Made by a program: the position numbers and the translations under genes. A stretch of DNA of 64,000 bases from Chroogloeocystis siderophila 5.2 s.c.1 (lineage in GTDB: Bacteria > Cyanobacteriota > Cyanobacteriia > Cyanobacteriales > Chroococcidiopsidaceae): NCBI RefSeq assembly GCF_001904655.1, contig NZ_MRCC01000009.1:62001-126000 (forward strand), read 5' to 3'. Below are positions 9,413-18,195 of this stretch, in pieces. Each line of letters begins with the position of its first letter. The stretch's first letter is position 1. The notes under the pieces are model-generated. The model made no database searches. It was given only the letters and a program-made list of their open reading frames with translations, and was not told where the DNA came from.

Positions 9413-9693
9413 ATGTTGCTAAATCAGTTTACTTTTAATTTGTTTTAATACAGTTTCAGGAGGAATTAATAGTTTCTACCTTTTAACAAAAATTATCTCG
9501 ATTGTGGTCATAAATCGGCAACTAATTAAATATATAAAGTCGTTAATAAAAATGGCTAGGCTAAACTAGCTGCTAGATATATACATAATGCGTAAACTAC
9601 TATATCAAGCGGTATATTTTTAGCTAAACGGTATATAAATTTATGTTTATAGTCAAAGTGTATTGGGGTTGCTGTCATCTATGAGGATTTGTT
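9413..9693. promoter_or_regulatory. divergent promoter region between kdpA and a sensor-kinase gene
   Basis: AT-rich spacer read outward by both kdpA and the kinase gene. Two direct copies of CGGTATAT (9610-9617 and 9629-9636, 19 bases apart) are a possible regulator site. A GAGG ribosome-binding sequence at 9683-9686 precedes the TTG start at 9694. I see no c-di-AMP riboswitch core (no GGGGAAAC/CGCC pair), although that class controls K+ transporters elsewhere. Confidence 0.35.
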
Positions 9694-10854
9694 TTGAAAT
9701 CTAAAGTAAAATTTGCTCAAAACGGAATGATGTTGCGGTCGCTACAGTACCAAATCAACTTTTCTTACAAAAATGTACGCACAAGATCGCTGTGGTGGAT
9801 TGCTTGTCTATTTCTAGTGGTCTTGATTCTAGAGTTTGCAACACCTGTAGAATACGTATTTGGTTATCTCTACACAGGACCAATCTTGTTAACGACTGCG
9901 TATTTGGGTAGAACAGCGACGGTTTATGCAACTTTACTAGCGGTATTTCTGACAATCTTGAACTTGTGGTTTCCGGTAAAAGAAACAATCGAGCCTTCTA
10001 TTGTTGCTAGTCGTTGCATTGCTGCAATGGCATTAATCGTAACCGGAATTTTGAGCGATCGCAATCGTTGTTATGCGCAGGCGATCGCGCTACAACAGGC
10101 GAAATTGCAAGCACAAACACAGTTAATGCGCGTCAGAGAAGATTTTGCTTCTACCTTAACGCACGATCTGAAAACGCCGCTGTTAGGTGCGATTGAAACG
10201 CTGAGGGCTTTTGAACAAGGAAAATTTGGTACAGTCACGCCAACGCATCAAAAGGTGTTAGTAAAGATGATTCGCAGTCATTGGTCTACGTTACAGCTTG
10301 TGGAAACGCTGTTAGATGTATATCGCAATGATATTGAAGGATTAAAACTCCACCTAGCACCCGTAGATCTCGTCACTATCGCTGAAGAAACGATCGCAAC
10401 ACTCATAGATTTAGCCTTATCGCGCCAAGTTTGTATCAGCTTAAGCTTTGGAGAATCAGAATTTCGGCGATCGCTTTGGGTAAATGGCGATGCGCTGCAA
10501 CTTCAACGTGTCTTTGCGAACCTGATTACAAATGGAATTCATCATTCGCTGCGGGGTGGTAAGGTAGAAGTTGTATTACAGTCACAATCTGACTATCACA
10601 TTGTTAAAGTGTTAGATAATGGCTTAGGCATTACATCGGAAGAATTGCCGCACTTATTTGAAAGATTTTATCAAGCACACAGCGATCGCCATGTCTTCGG
10701 TTCTGGATTAGGATTATACTTGACTCGCCAAATTATTGCGGCGCATGGCGGTACAATTTGGGCAGAAAATCGTGTTGCGCCAAAAGATTCTACAGGCGCA
10801 CTCTTTGCATTTCGATTACCAGCCTTACCATTTCAACCGCTTGAGAAGGCGTGA
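9694..10854 (+). CDS. membrane sensor histidine kinase
   Basis: 386 residues. Three to four hydrophobic segments at about 33-120 form a compact membrane sensor. Then come a HisKA H-box DFASTLTHDLKTPL (His157), the N-box ANLITNGIHHSL, G1 DNGLGI, the F-box LFERFYQAH and G2 GSGLGLYLTRQI. The enzyme is complete. The start is TTG 9694 with GAGG seven bases upstream; an ATG at 9727 is the alternative. It is followed directly by a NarL-type response regulator, its likely partner. It is divergent from kdpA, so a link to K+ or osmotic control is possible, but the stimulus cannot be read from sequence. Confidence 0.93.
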   Translation: MKSKVKFAQNGMMLRSLQYQINFSYKNVRTRSLWWIACLFLVVLILEFATPVEYVFGYLYTGPILLTTAYLGRTATVYATLLAVFLTILNLWFPVKETIEPSIVASRCIAAMALIVTGILSDRNRCYAQAIALQQAKLQAQTQLMRVREDFASTLTHDLKTPLLGAIETLRAFEQGKFGTVTPTHQKVLVKMIRSHWSTLQLVETLLDVYRNDIEGLKLHLAPVDLVTIAEETIATLIDLALSRQVCISLSFGESEFRRSLWVNGDALQLQRVFANLITNGIHHSLRGGKVEVVLQSQSDYHIVKVLDNGLGITSEELPHLFERFYQAHSDRHVFGSGLGLYLTRQIIAAHGGTIWAENRVAPKDSTGALFAFRLPALPFQPLEKA

Positions 10855-10855
10855 T

Positions 10856-11551
10856 ATGTTACCTGTAAAGACATTGCGGATTTTGCTTGTTGAAGATGAT
10901 GAACTCTTTCGCCTCGGTTTGCAAGTAAAGTTGCAACAAGAATCAGACATAGAAATTGTCGCTGAAGCTGAAGATGGCGAGACAGCGATAGAAATCGCCA
11001 AGCATTCTCCACTTGATGTTGTGCTATTAGATATCGGATTACCAGGAATCGGAGGAACCGAAGCTTGTCGTCAAATCAAGCAGCTAAATCCTGATTTACC
11101 AATCTTAGTGCTAACTTCGCATTCGCACGAGTCTTTAATTAAGCGATTGATTGCAGTAGGGGTGCAAGGATATTGTTTAAAAGGAATCGCTGCCGAGACT
11201 TTGATTTTAGCACTGCGTTCAGTAGCCGCAGGCGCATCGTGGTGGGATCGGACTGCGACAACCCAAATTCGTGCTACGTTTGACAGCGTAGCAACCGCAG
11301 AGGCTACTAAAAATGAAGAAACGTTGGATTTACCTTTGACGCGACGCGAACAAGAAATTCTCGCTTTAATTGCTGCTGGAAAATCAAATCCAGAAATTGC
11401 CGCAGCGCTTTATATTACTCCTGGTACTGTGCGAGTACACGTTCATACAATTATTCAAAAACTAGGAGTGAGAGATCGCACGCAAGCTGCTGTTTTAGCA
11501 ATTCAGAAACACTGGGTAGCAGCTTCACTGCTTGCGCAACACGATAGTTAG
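10856..11551 (+). CDS. NarL/FixJ-family response regulator
   Basis: Receiver domain with acidic pair Asp14/Asp15, phosphoacceptor Asp59 (VVLLDIGLPG), Thr in LVLTSH and Lys in YCLKG. A LuxR-type helix-turn-helix follows (LTRREQEILALIAAGKSNPE to VRVHVHTIIQKLGV). The ATG at 10856 begins one base after the stop of the kinase gene, so the pair is a cotranscribed two-component system. The frame is open further upstream to 10736, but that part overlaps the kinase in another frame and is not coding. Target genes are unknown; the divergent kdp operon is the nearest candidate. Confidence 0.93.
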   Translation: MLPVKTLRILLVEDDELFRLGLQVKLQQESDIEIVAEAEDGETAIEIAKHSPLDVVLLDIGLPGIGGTEACRQIKQLNPDLPILVLTSHSHESLIKRLIAVGVQGYCLKGIAAETLILALRSVAAGASWWDRTATTQIRATFDSVATAEATKNEETLDLPLTRREQEILALIAAGKSNPEIAAALYITPGTVRVHVHTIIQKLGVRDRTQAAVLAIQKHWVAASLLAQHDS

Positions 11552-11563
11552 ATACTTCTATAA

Positions 11564-12094
11564 TTAGCGACAACCTAAGCTTTCGCGCGTGGATACGCCT
11601 GTAACAGGATTGACACCATCAGCGCGATCGCACAACAAAGAGACTTGATAGCGATCTACTAAGGCATCGGTAAAATCAGCACCCGTAATATCCGCATCAA
11701 AAAGCCGCGATCGCGTTAAGATTGCCTCTTGCAAGATAGCATTTTTTAAATTGGCTTCATCTAAAGTAACGCGGTCAACTAATGCACCTGTGAGGTTAGC
11801 GCCTTCTAAATTAGCGCGGAGTAAAACACCTTTGGTAAGAATTGCGTTTGTGAGATCTGCACCTTGAAAGTTTGCTTCGCGCATTTCGGCTGCAACAAAG
11901 ACTCCACCTACTAAGTTAGCGTTAGAGAAGTCACGATTTTCTAGATGTGTATTACTGTAGTTGATTGTATTGTCTTGAGCCAGGGCTGGCTTTGCGGCTA
12001 AAAGTACCCATAACCAAGCAAGGCACAACATCAATACAATACCGAGTAGACGCATTAGACTTTTTTGAATGAGTTTGATTGTTGGCGATCGCAT
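11564..12094 (-). CDS. exported pentapeptide-repeat protein
   Basis: About 176 residues. A signal peptide ([22 protein letters not shown]... ending AKPALAQ) suggests export to the periplasm or thylakoid lumen. About fourteen A(D/N)LXX-type pentapeptides follow ([31 protein letters not shown] and so on), predicted to form a right-handed beta helix. The C-terminal tail has two Cys (LLCDRADG and SLGCR) that could form a disulfide. Start ATG 12094 is preferred over GTG 12103. It is convergent with the response-regulator gene. Similar small lumenal pentapeptide proteins are common in cyanobacteria; no biochemical role is established. Confidence 0.85.
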   Translation of the reverse strand: MRSPTIKLIQKSLMRLLGIVLMLCLAWLWVLLAAKPALAQDNTINYSNTHLENRDFSNANLVGGVFVAAEMREANFQGADLTNAILTKGVLLRANLEGANLTGALVDRVTLDEANLKNAILQEAILTRSRLFDADITGADFTDALVDRYQVSLLCDRADGVNPVTGVSTRESLGCR

Positions 12095-12476
12095 TGTTAT
12101 CACTAACGTAAATTTTTCTTCGTACTTTGATTAAAAGCCTTTAATCGCCATATTGGATACTATTTCGAAATTTTACCAAAGATGAAGCCATGATGCGATC
12201 ACGCGTTAATCATTGCAAAGTTTTGTACAAAAACTCCTTACGATGAATGAGACTCAAAGTCATGTAAAACCGAGACAACAGAATAACAGTCATTGGGCAA
12301 TTAGGACAAAATAAGTATTAGCTGTGATGACTTTAAATGATTCAATGGATGGAAAGAGATTTAAAGTTTTTATTCAAAAATGTTTACTATCGCAGTTCTA
12401 CTCGGCTGCTGTAGTAATTATAACGAAAGAAATTGAGTCTTTAATTCAATCACAGGACGCAAACATTCTTCATCAG
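12095..12476. other. intergenic region, nothing recognised
   Basis: About 380 bases between the pentapeptide gene and an AI-2E permease gene. A 67-codon frame at 12324-12527 overlaps the end of the permease gene on the other strand and has no family likeness. No hairpin, repeat array or pseudogene stood out on either strand. Confidence 0.3.
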
Positions 12477-13571
12477 TTACCCTATTTCCCTGACTTTGAT
12501 ATCACTCGCTTCTTTCTTTTCAGCTAAACGCTTTGGTTGCAAATAAAGGTTTTCTAATAGTACTGAAGCCCCAGCTATCCAAGGGGGAACTATGACAGCG
12601 CCGATAATACCTAAAACTTGAGTTCCTCCCAGTACTGCTAATAGTTGATACAGTGGGTGAACTTGTACTGAAGAACCTACTAGCAACGGATCGAGTACGT
12701 AAGTTTCTAAATTTTGAATAATGACAAACAAAAGTAGCACCCAAATAAACGTTAAACCGCCTTGAGAAATTGCTACAATTAACGCAGGAACTGCACCTAA
12801 AATAGGTCCAATAAAAGGAATTAAATTAGTAAAGCCAGCAATGACACCTAAAGCTAGGGCAAACTCTGACAAGCCTAAAATTCCTAAACCCAGCGTTATA
12901 GCAACTCCTAAAATTCCAGATACTAAAACTCGACCTTGAATGTAACCACCCATTCTTTGACTAATGGGGATCACTTGCGCGTCAAGGCGTTTATCCCAAG
13001 GTTGCGGAAATAAGTTAACAATTCCTTTGATTAAGTTTTCTCGCCCAGCAACCATATAGCCAGAAATCAACAGCGCTAAGATTAAACTCAGTAGGCCATC
13101 AATAATGCTGCGCGTGAAGCCATAAGAACGTACGATAAGTTGTTGACCTGAACCAATAATCCAGCTTGTTAAGGCTTGCGTATCAAAAAAGCGGTCAATA
13201 AATTCAGGTTGTTCAGTTCCTAATCTCAAAGCAACATTCTCTGCTAAAGTGCGGAGATTATCGAGGTAAACTGGAATTAAGCTCACTAAAGTTTGCAGTT
13301 GTTCAGCTACAGTAGGACCAATAATTAATCCAGCTGCAATGATGATCGCAAGTAATGTTAGATAAACGCTAATAACTGCTAACCAGCGTGGTACTCGGAG
13401 TTTTTCTGCTTTTTCGATAACAGGTGCGATCGCCGCCGCAATCACAACTGCAATCATCACCGTTACAAGCAAACTCCGCAATTGCCACAACAGCAATATG
13501 AGAAAACCTGTCGCTACAATCAGTAGCAGGTTCGTGACAAATTCACGATTGCGATTTAGTTGCGATGCCAT
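12477..13571 (-). CDS. AI-2E family (PerM/YdiK-type) membrane permease
   Basis: 364 residues with about eight hydrophobic segments in the 2+1+5 pattern of the family. It has the conserved late motifs [34 protein letters not shown] and [18 protein letters not shown]. The family exports small molecules or ions (autoinducer-2 in E. coli TqsA, Na+/H+ in some others), so the substrate is open. The start codon overlaps the last 16 bases of cysS in another frame, so the two genes are probably translated from one message. A second member lies at 59537. Confidence 0.9.
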   Translation of the reverse strand: MASQLNRNREFVTNLLLIVATGFLILLLWQLRSLLVTVMIAVVIAAAIAPVIEKAEKLRVPRWLAVISVYLTLLAIIIAAGLIIGPTVAEQLQTLVSLIPVYLDNLRTLAENVALRLGTEQPEFIDRFFDTQALTSWIIGSGQQLIVRSYGFTRSIIDGLLSLILALLISGYMVAGRENLIKGIVNLFPQPWDKRLDAQVIPISQRMGGYIQGRVLVSGILGVAITLGLGILGLSEFALALGVIAGFTNLIPFIGPILGAVPALIVAISQGGLTFIWVLLLFVIIQNLETYVLDPLLVGSSVQVHPLYQLLAVLGGTQVLGIIGAVIVPPWIAGASVLLENLYLQPKRLAEKKEASDIKVREIG

Positions 13572-15001
13572 CGCGTTACACCACCAGGCTGGTCAATTAA
13601 CGTGATCCCCTGATTTTGCAGTTCGTTACGAATTCGATCCGCCTCCGCAAAATTCTTCGCTTTTTTTGCTATGAGTCGCTGTTGAATTCGATTCTCAATT
13701 TCTGTATCACTAATACCATCGACGATTGTTTCTACTTCGGGTTCAGCTTCAAACCCTAACACTTGCGCCAAAGTCACCAGCGTATGCCATTGTTGTTTTA
13801 ATTGTTCTGGTGGAGTTTCCGTTTTGCCTTGATGTACCAAAACATTTCCTTCGCGGCGCAATTCTTTGGCTAACTCAAATAGAACTGCTAACCCTCCAGG
13901 AAAATTAAAATCATCATCGACTTCTTCCTCAAAGCGCTGCACAACTTCCGGTATTAAAGCACTTCCTTGTTCCTCAAATCCTAATTGCTTACCATACTGA
14001 TACCCGAACAGTAGCCCCTCTTTGAGCGTGTGCCAACCATTTGTCGCGGCGGCGATCGCTTCATCGGTAAAATCAATCGGTTTGCGATACTGCGCAGTTA
14101 ATACAAATAACCGCACCGCCATTGGGTCTGTCGGGCGGTCTAACAATTCCCGAATCGTGATAAAGTTACCTAAAGACTTGGACATCTTTTCGCCATCTAC
14201 TGTTACCATGCCATTGTGCATCCAGTAATTGGCTAACGGTTTACCTGTCACAGCTTCGGATTGGGCAATTTCGTTTTCATGATGCGGAAAAATTAAATCT
14301 GCACCACCAGCATGAATATCAATCGTCTCGCCCAAATTGTCGCGCACCATCGCGGAACATTCGATATGCCAACCAGGACGCCCTGCACCCCAAGGTGACT
14401 CCCACGCGGGTTCTCCAGCTTTTGCGCCTTTCCATAACGCAAAATCAAACGGATCTTTTTTCTTTTGATATTCTGGATCTTCGACGTTGACGCGATCGCT
14501 TTTCCCCGCTTGCAAATCTTCTAATTTGCGCCCCGAAAGCTTACCATATGTATTAAACTGACGCACCGCGTAGTACACATCGCCATCAGCGGGGTAGGCG
14601 TAGCCTTTTTGTTCCAACTCGTATACCAAGCGCTTAATACCATCGAGTGTATGCGTTGCCCGAGGATAAGCATCGGCTCGTTTAATATTCAACCGATCCA
14701 TATCCTCAAAATACGCTTGGATATAACGCTCGGCAACTGCTTGCATCGTCGATCCTTCTTCTCGTGCCCGATTGAGAATTTTGTCGTCAATATCTGTGAA
14801 ATTTTGGATATACTTGACTTCATAGCCACGCCATTGTAGGTATCGACGAACGACATCCCAAACAATACACGCCCGTGCATGACCCAAGTGGCAGTAATCA
14901 TAGACTGTGACACCACAGTAATACATTTTTACCTTGCCTTCTTGCAGCGGCGTAAAGGTTTCTTTCCGACGGGTAAGCGTGTTGTACAGCGTTAGGGTCA
15001 T
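13556..15001 (-). CDS. cysS: cysteinyl-tRNA synthetase
   Basis: Charges tRNA-Cys. Class I signatures are present: CHLGHA (HIGH motif), [10 protein letters not shown], the zinc-site residues YYCGVTVYD with WHIECSAM and [11 protein letters not shown], and [11 protein letters not shown] (KMSKS). The C-terminal part contains the anticodon-binding helices and ends with the usual [15 protein letters not shown] stretch. Start ATG 15001 gives 481 residues, the normal size; the frame continues to 15031 without similarity. The downstream AI-2E permease gene overlaps it by 16 bases. Confidence 0.97.
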   Translation of the reverse strand: MTLTLYNTLTRRKETFTPLQEGKVKMYYCGVTVYDYCHLGHARACIVWDVVRRYLQWRGYEVKYIQNFTDIDDKILNRAREEGSTMQAVAERYIQAYFEDMDRLNIKRADAYPRATHTLDGIKRLVYELEQKGYAYPADGDVYYAVRQFNTYGKLSGRKLEDLQAGKSDRVNVEDPEYQKKKDPFDFALWKGAKAGEPAWESPWGAGRPGWHIECSAMVRDNLGETIDIHAGGADLIFPHHENEIAQSEAVTGKPLANYWMHNGMVTVDGEKMSKSLGNFITIRELLDRPTDPMAVRLFVLTAQYRKPIDFTDEAIAAATNGWHTLKEGLLFGYQYGKQLGFEEQGSALIPEVVQRFEEEVDDDFNFPGGLAVLFELAKELRREGNVLVHQGKTETPPEQLKQQWHTLVTLAQVLGFEAEPEVETIVDGISDTEIENRIQQRLIAKKAKNFAEADRIRNELQNQGITLIDQPGGVTRWHRN

Positions 15002-15136
15002 GACAAAATGGTGAAATGAGCTTTTCGGCAATAATAGAAGTTAGTGGAATGTGTCAGCTAGCAATCTTAAGAAAGTAGCTTTGATCGCCCTGTAACTCTA
15101 TATTCCTATTTTTTGACATTTTCTTTCCTCACAGCT

Positions 15137-16213
15137 ATGCAATCTACAGCAACTTCCGATCATCAAGCAATGGACGCTCCAAAGCGTGGCTTGCCGGTTA
15201 CTATTATTACGGGTTTTTTGGGTAGCGGTAAAACAACTCTACTCAATCATATCCTGGCGAATCAGGAAGGATTGAAAACTGCGGTTTTGGTCAATGAGTT
15301 TGGTGAAATTGGCATCGATAATGAGCTAATTATCCAAACTGGCGATGATATGGTGGAACTCAGCAACGGTTGCATCTGCTGCACCATCAATAATGACCTT
15401 GTAGAAGCAGTTTATAAAGTTCTCGAACGCCAAGACAAGCTTGATTATTTAGTAGTAGAAACAACTGGACTCGCCGATCCTCTCCCTGTAGCGTTAACCT
15501 TTTTGGGAACTGAGTTACGCGACTTAACTCGCCTAGATTCCATTATTACAATGGTAGACGCAGCAAACTACAGTCTAGATCTATTTACTTCGCAAGCCGC
15601 GCATAGTCAAATTGCCTATGGTGATGTGATTATTCTCAACAAAGTCGATTTGGTAGAAGAAGCCGAGTTAGAGCGCTTAGAAGGTAAAATTCGTGAAGTC
15701 AAAGAAGGTGCTAGAATTTTGCGAACGACGCGATCGCAAGTTCCGCTACCATTAATTTTGAGTGTTGGTTTGTTCGAGTCTGATAAGTATTTTCATACCG
15801 AAGATCATCACGATCATGACCATGACCATCATCACCACGACCACGATTGCGAACATGACCACCACGATCATCACCATCACTCGCACCACCTAGAAAACGA
15901 TGGCTTCACCTCAATATCGTTTCAAAGTGATAAACCGCTATCGATTCGCAAGTTTCAGTATTTCTTAGATAATCAATTACCCGAAAATGTATTCCGTGCT
16001 AAAGGTATTTTGTGGTTTGAGGAAAGCCCCAAACGCCACATTTTCCACTTGTGCGGTAAGCGTTTTAGCATTGATGATGAAGAATGGAATGGTGAACCGA
16101 AAAATCAGTTAGTGTTGATTGGGCAAAATCTTGACCATGACACGCTGCGCACGCAATTAGAAAACTGCGTTACTCTTCCTTCGGTATCGCGTGGTAGAGG
16201 TTTCGGGAAGTAA
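15137..16213 (+). CDS. CobW/G3E-family metallochaperone GTPase with His-rich metal-binding region
   Basis: Walker A GFLGSGKTTLLNH, NEFGEIGID, the metal-binding CxCC (GCICCTIN), LVVETTGLADP and LNKVD identify a COG0523 GTPase. A stretch of about 30 residues made of His, Asp and Glu with one Cys (roughly residues 218-250) is typical of Zn2+-handling members. The C-terminal CobW domain (RAKGILWFEESP...HLCGKRF) is complete. It probably delivers Zn2+ or Co2+ to a client enzyme. Start ATG 15137 is preferred to TTG 15113. I could not find a clear Zur box in the 100 bases upstream, so regulation is open. Confidence 0.9.
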   Translation: MQSTATSDHQAMDAPKRGLPVTIITGFLGSGKTTLLNHILANQEGLKTAVLVNEFGEIGIDNELIIQTGDDMVELSNGCICCTINNDLVEAVYKVLERQDKLDYLVVETTGLADPLPVALTFLGTELRDLTRLDSIITMVDAANYSLDLFTSQAAHSQIAYGDVIILNKVDLVEEAELERLEGKIREVKEGARILRTTRSQVPLPLILSVGLFESDKYFHTEDHHDHDHDHHHHDHDCEHDHHDHHHHSHHLENDGFTSISFQSDKPLSIRKFQYFLDNQLPENVFRAKGILWFEESPKRHIFHLCGKRFSIDDEEWNGEPKNQLVLIGQNLDHDTLRTQLENCVTLPSVSRGRGFGK

Positions 16214-16219
16214 ACACAA

Positions 16220-16257
16220 GAGAGTTAAGTTTTTCTTAGAAAGAATTCTTAACTCTC
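16220..16257 (+). terminator. hairpin after the CobW-family gene
   Basis: GAGAGTTAAG and CTTAACTCTC pair perfectly (10 bases) across an 18-base loop, seven bases after the stop codon. The following sequence is only moderately T-rich, so it is a probable rather than certain terminator. Confidence 0.45.
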
Positions 16258-16290
16258 ATCTCTAGCTGGCTAGAATCGGGCGATCGCCCT

Positions 16291-16477
16291 TTATTCACTT
16301 CGACTCAGATCGCTTGCCAACTGCTGCGCTACTTCTTCTGCCTCTAGTAAGATCAACACATCAGCGCGAATCGGTTCTAATGATAGTTCTGAAAGACTTA
16401 ACTCGGTGTCCGAGTAGCCAGCTAGCAAAGTTGCTAGAAAAATTCTCGACTAAAAATTTACAGATATTATCAAACAT
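16291..16477 (-). pseudogene. Rpn/PD-(D/E)XK nuclease-family transposase fragment
   Basis: From ATG 16477 the reverse strand gives MFDNICKFLVENFSSNFASW and LLG, the usual N-terminus of the large cyanobacterial Rpn/DUF4351-type PD-(D/E)XK family. The family continuation LSLSELSLEPIRADVLILLE follows in the next frame. A one-base frameshift near the sequence encoding GHRVK therefore separates the two parts. The second part ends at TAA 16293-16291 after EEVAQQLASDLSRSE, so most of the roughly 250-residue protein is missing. It is a decayed and deleted copy. Confidence 0.65.
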
Positions 16478-16560
16478 GAAGCGATTTTATCAGGTGATTT
16501 GTGCAAATCTCGCTTGCTAGAAGCTAGTATTTTGCAAAGTAGTGGAAAACTTTAATAAAT

Positions 16561-17019
16561 ATGCGTGTTGTCATTCAACGAGTCAAATCTTCGCAAGTTG
16601 CCGTTGATGGTGAAATTGTCGGTAAAATTGGACCAGGACTAAATTTACTTGTAGGGATTGCTGATACCGATACAGAAGCCGAACTCGATTGGATGGTACG
16701 CAAGTGCCTAGAGTTGCGCATTTTTCCTGACAAAGATGCTAGTGGCGATCGCTTTTCCAAATCTGTACAGGAAATCGGCGGTGAATTATTAGTTGTGAGT
16801 CAGTTTACGCTTTATGGCGACTGTCGCAAAGGTCGTCGTCCTTCTTTTGACCGTTCCGCATCGCCCAAAGTAGCTATAGATTTATATCATTTGTTTGTGA
16901 GTAAGCTACGGCAAAGTGGTTTAACAGTGGAAACTGGCATATTTGGTGCAATGATGCAAGTTTCAATTGAAAACGATGGTCCAGTAACTCTTTTGCTTAA
17001 CAAGGAGCATACTGAGTGA
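16561..17019 (+). CDS. dtd: D-aminoacyl-tRNA deacylase
   Basis: Hydrolyses D-amino acids (and Gly) mischarged on tRNA. The 152-residue protein carries both diagnostic motifs, [17 protein letters not shown] and the cis-Gly-Pro NDGPVT near the C-terminus. The N-terminus [17 protein letters not shown] is standard. It is a single gene between the Rpn relic and psb28, with no close operon partner. Confidence 0.96.
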   Translation: MRVVIQRVKSSQVAVDGEIVGKIGPGLNLLVGIADTDTEAELDWMVRKCLELRIFPDKDASGDRFSKSVQEIGGELLVVSQFTLYGDCRKGRRPSFDRSASPKVAIDLYHLFVSKLRQSGLTVETGIFGAMMQVSIENDGPVTLLLNKEHTE

Positions 17020-17159
17020 TAGAATTTACAGTAAAAATGATGGCGCTAGTCCTGACGCACGTACATTAAACTCATGCATTACCAACGACCAATTACCAAA
17101 AAAAAATGAGAAAATATGAAGTTACGATGAGATCAAACCAAGCTTAGTCGCAAAGTATT

Positions 17160-17495
17160 ATGGCTCAAATTCAGTTTTTTAGAGGCGTGGATGAAGAAGT
17201 TGTTCCTGATGTGCGGTTAACGCGATCGCGTGATGGAAGCAACGGTACAGCAACTTTTTACTTCCAAAATCCCCAAGCGCTTAGCAGCGAAGCGACAGAA
17301 GAAATTACCGGAATGTACATGATTGACGAAGAGGGGACAATCACAACTCGCGAAGTCAAAGGTAAATTCGTCAACGGTAAGCCAGAAGCCCTAGAAGTAT
17401 TCTATTTGATGAACTCTCCTGATGAGTGGGATCGTTTCCTGCGCTTTATGCAGCGCTATGCAGAAACTCATGGCTTAGAATTTAGCAAATCGTAA
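17160..17495 (+). CDS. psb28: photosystem II assembly protein Psb28
   Basis: Cytoplasm-facing extrinsic factor that binds PSII assembly intermediates containing CP47 and has been linked to chlorophyll supply. The 111 residues match the family throughout: [20 protein letters not shown] at the start, [21 protein letters not shown] in the middle, and [20 protein letters not shown] at the end. It is monocistronic and is followed by a long nested hairpin at 17503-17623. Confidence 0.97.
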   Translation: MAQIQFFRGVDEEVVPDVRLTRSRDGSNGTATFYFQNPQALSSEATEEITGMYMIDEEGTITTREVKGKFVNGKPEALEVFYLMNSPDEWDRFLRFMQRYAETHGLEFSKS

Positions 17496-17502
17496 TATTA
17501 TC

Positions 17503-17623
17503 TCCGGTTAAATAACCAAATTATTATTGAGTTACTAGTTGCTAGTAGTTAGTTGCTAGTCACTCTTTCGCGAACCACTAACTACTAATCACTAGCCACT
17601 TGAATTGTGAGTAATTAACCGGA
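17503..17623. repeat. nested inverted repeat between psb28 and moaB
   Basis: The outer arms TCCGGTTAA (17503-17511) and TTAACCGGA (17615-17623) are perfect. Inside, TAGTAGTTAGT (17543-17553) pairs with ACTAACTACTA (17577-17587), extended by a mismatched CTAGT/ACTAG block. It starts eight bases after the psb28 stop and could end or stabilise that transcript. The TAG/CTAG-rich composition looks like a dispersed cyanobacterial palindrome. Confidence 0.5.
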
Positions 17624-17653
17624 TTTGATCTAAATTTATTCCTTTTAACTGGA

Positions 17654-18166
17654 ATGGCACATCAGCCACACCCCGATACAACAAGCATCGCAGTTAACTG
17701 TGCTGTGATTACAGTAAGTGACACGCGCACGTTTGAAACCGACAAAAGCGGTCAACTTATCCAACAGCTACTTTTGGATGCGGCTCATAAGGTGGGGGCG
17801 TATACGATTATTTCAGATGAGCCAATGCAAATTCAGAAGCAACTACAAAGCTTAGCGAGTAACATCGATTTGGATGTAATTATTTGCAATGGTGGTACTG
17901 GAATTGCCCCCAGAGACACCACTTACGATGCGATCGCCAACCTCTTAGAAAAAACTCTACCTGGCTTTGGTGAGTTGTTTCGTTATTTAAGTTACCAAGA
18001 AATTGGTTCGAGAGCGATCGCCTCACGAGCGATCGCTGGTGTATATCAAAATAAACTTATTTTCTCACTCCCTGGTTCTTCTAACGCAGTCAAACTAGGA
18101 ATGCAGCAGTTAATACTACCAGAACTGGTACATTTAGTGAGCCAAATTAGAAAGAATAAAGGTTAA
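17654..18166 (+). CDS. moaB: MoaB/MogA-type molybdopterin biosynthesis protein
   Basis: MoCF-fold protein expected to adenylylate molybdopterin before metal insertion. Signatures are AVITVSDTRTFETDKSGQLI at the start, VIICNGGTGIAPRDTTYDAI, GFGELFRYLSYQEIGSRAIASR and FSLPGSSNAVKLGMQQLILP. The 170 residues equal the family length. It is convergent with mraY. Assignment between MoaB and MogA is by overall likeness to MoaB. Confidence 0.88.
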   Translation: MAHQPHPDTTSIAVNCAVITVSDTRTFETDKSGQLIQQLLLDAAHKVGAYTIISDEPMQIQKQLQSLASNIDLDVIICNGGTGIAPRDTTYDAIANLLEKTLPGFGELFRYLSYQEIGSRAIASRAIAGVYQNKLIFSLPGSSNAVKLGMQQLILPELVHLVSQIRKNKG

Positions 18167-18190
18167 CGGTGAAAATTGAAGATAACCTTT
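18158..18190. terminator. hairpin between convergent moaB and mraY
   Basis: AAAGGTTA (18158-18165) and TAACCTTT (18183-18190) pair perfectly around a 17-base loop in the 29-base gap between two converging genes. Without a clean T tract its strength is doubtful. Confidence 0.3.
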
Positions 18191-18195
18191 ATTGG

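Noticed and set aside
9413-9693. c-di-AMP riboswitch before kdpA
   Set aside because: The conserved core sequences of that class are absent from the kdpA leader.
12324-12527. 67-codon forward frame
   Set aside because: Overlaps the 3' end of the AI-2E permease gene, no ribosome-binding site and no family likeness.
12477-13571. Quorum-sensing exporter (AI-2)
   Set aside because: The family name is historical; members transport various substrates and no luxS or AI-2 gene is present.
16314-16520. 68-codon forward frame
   Set aside because: It is antisense to the Rpn-family relic, whose translation is recognisable on the other strand.
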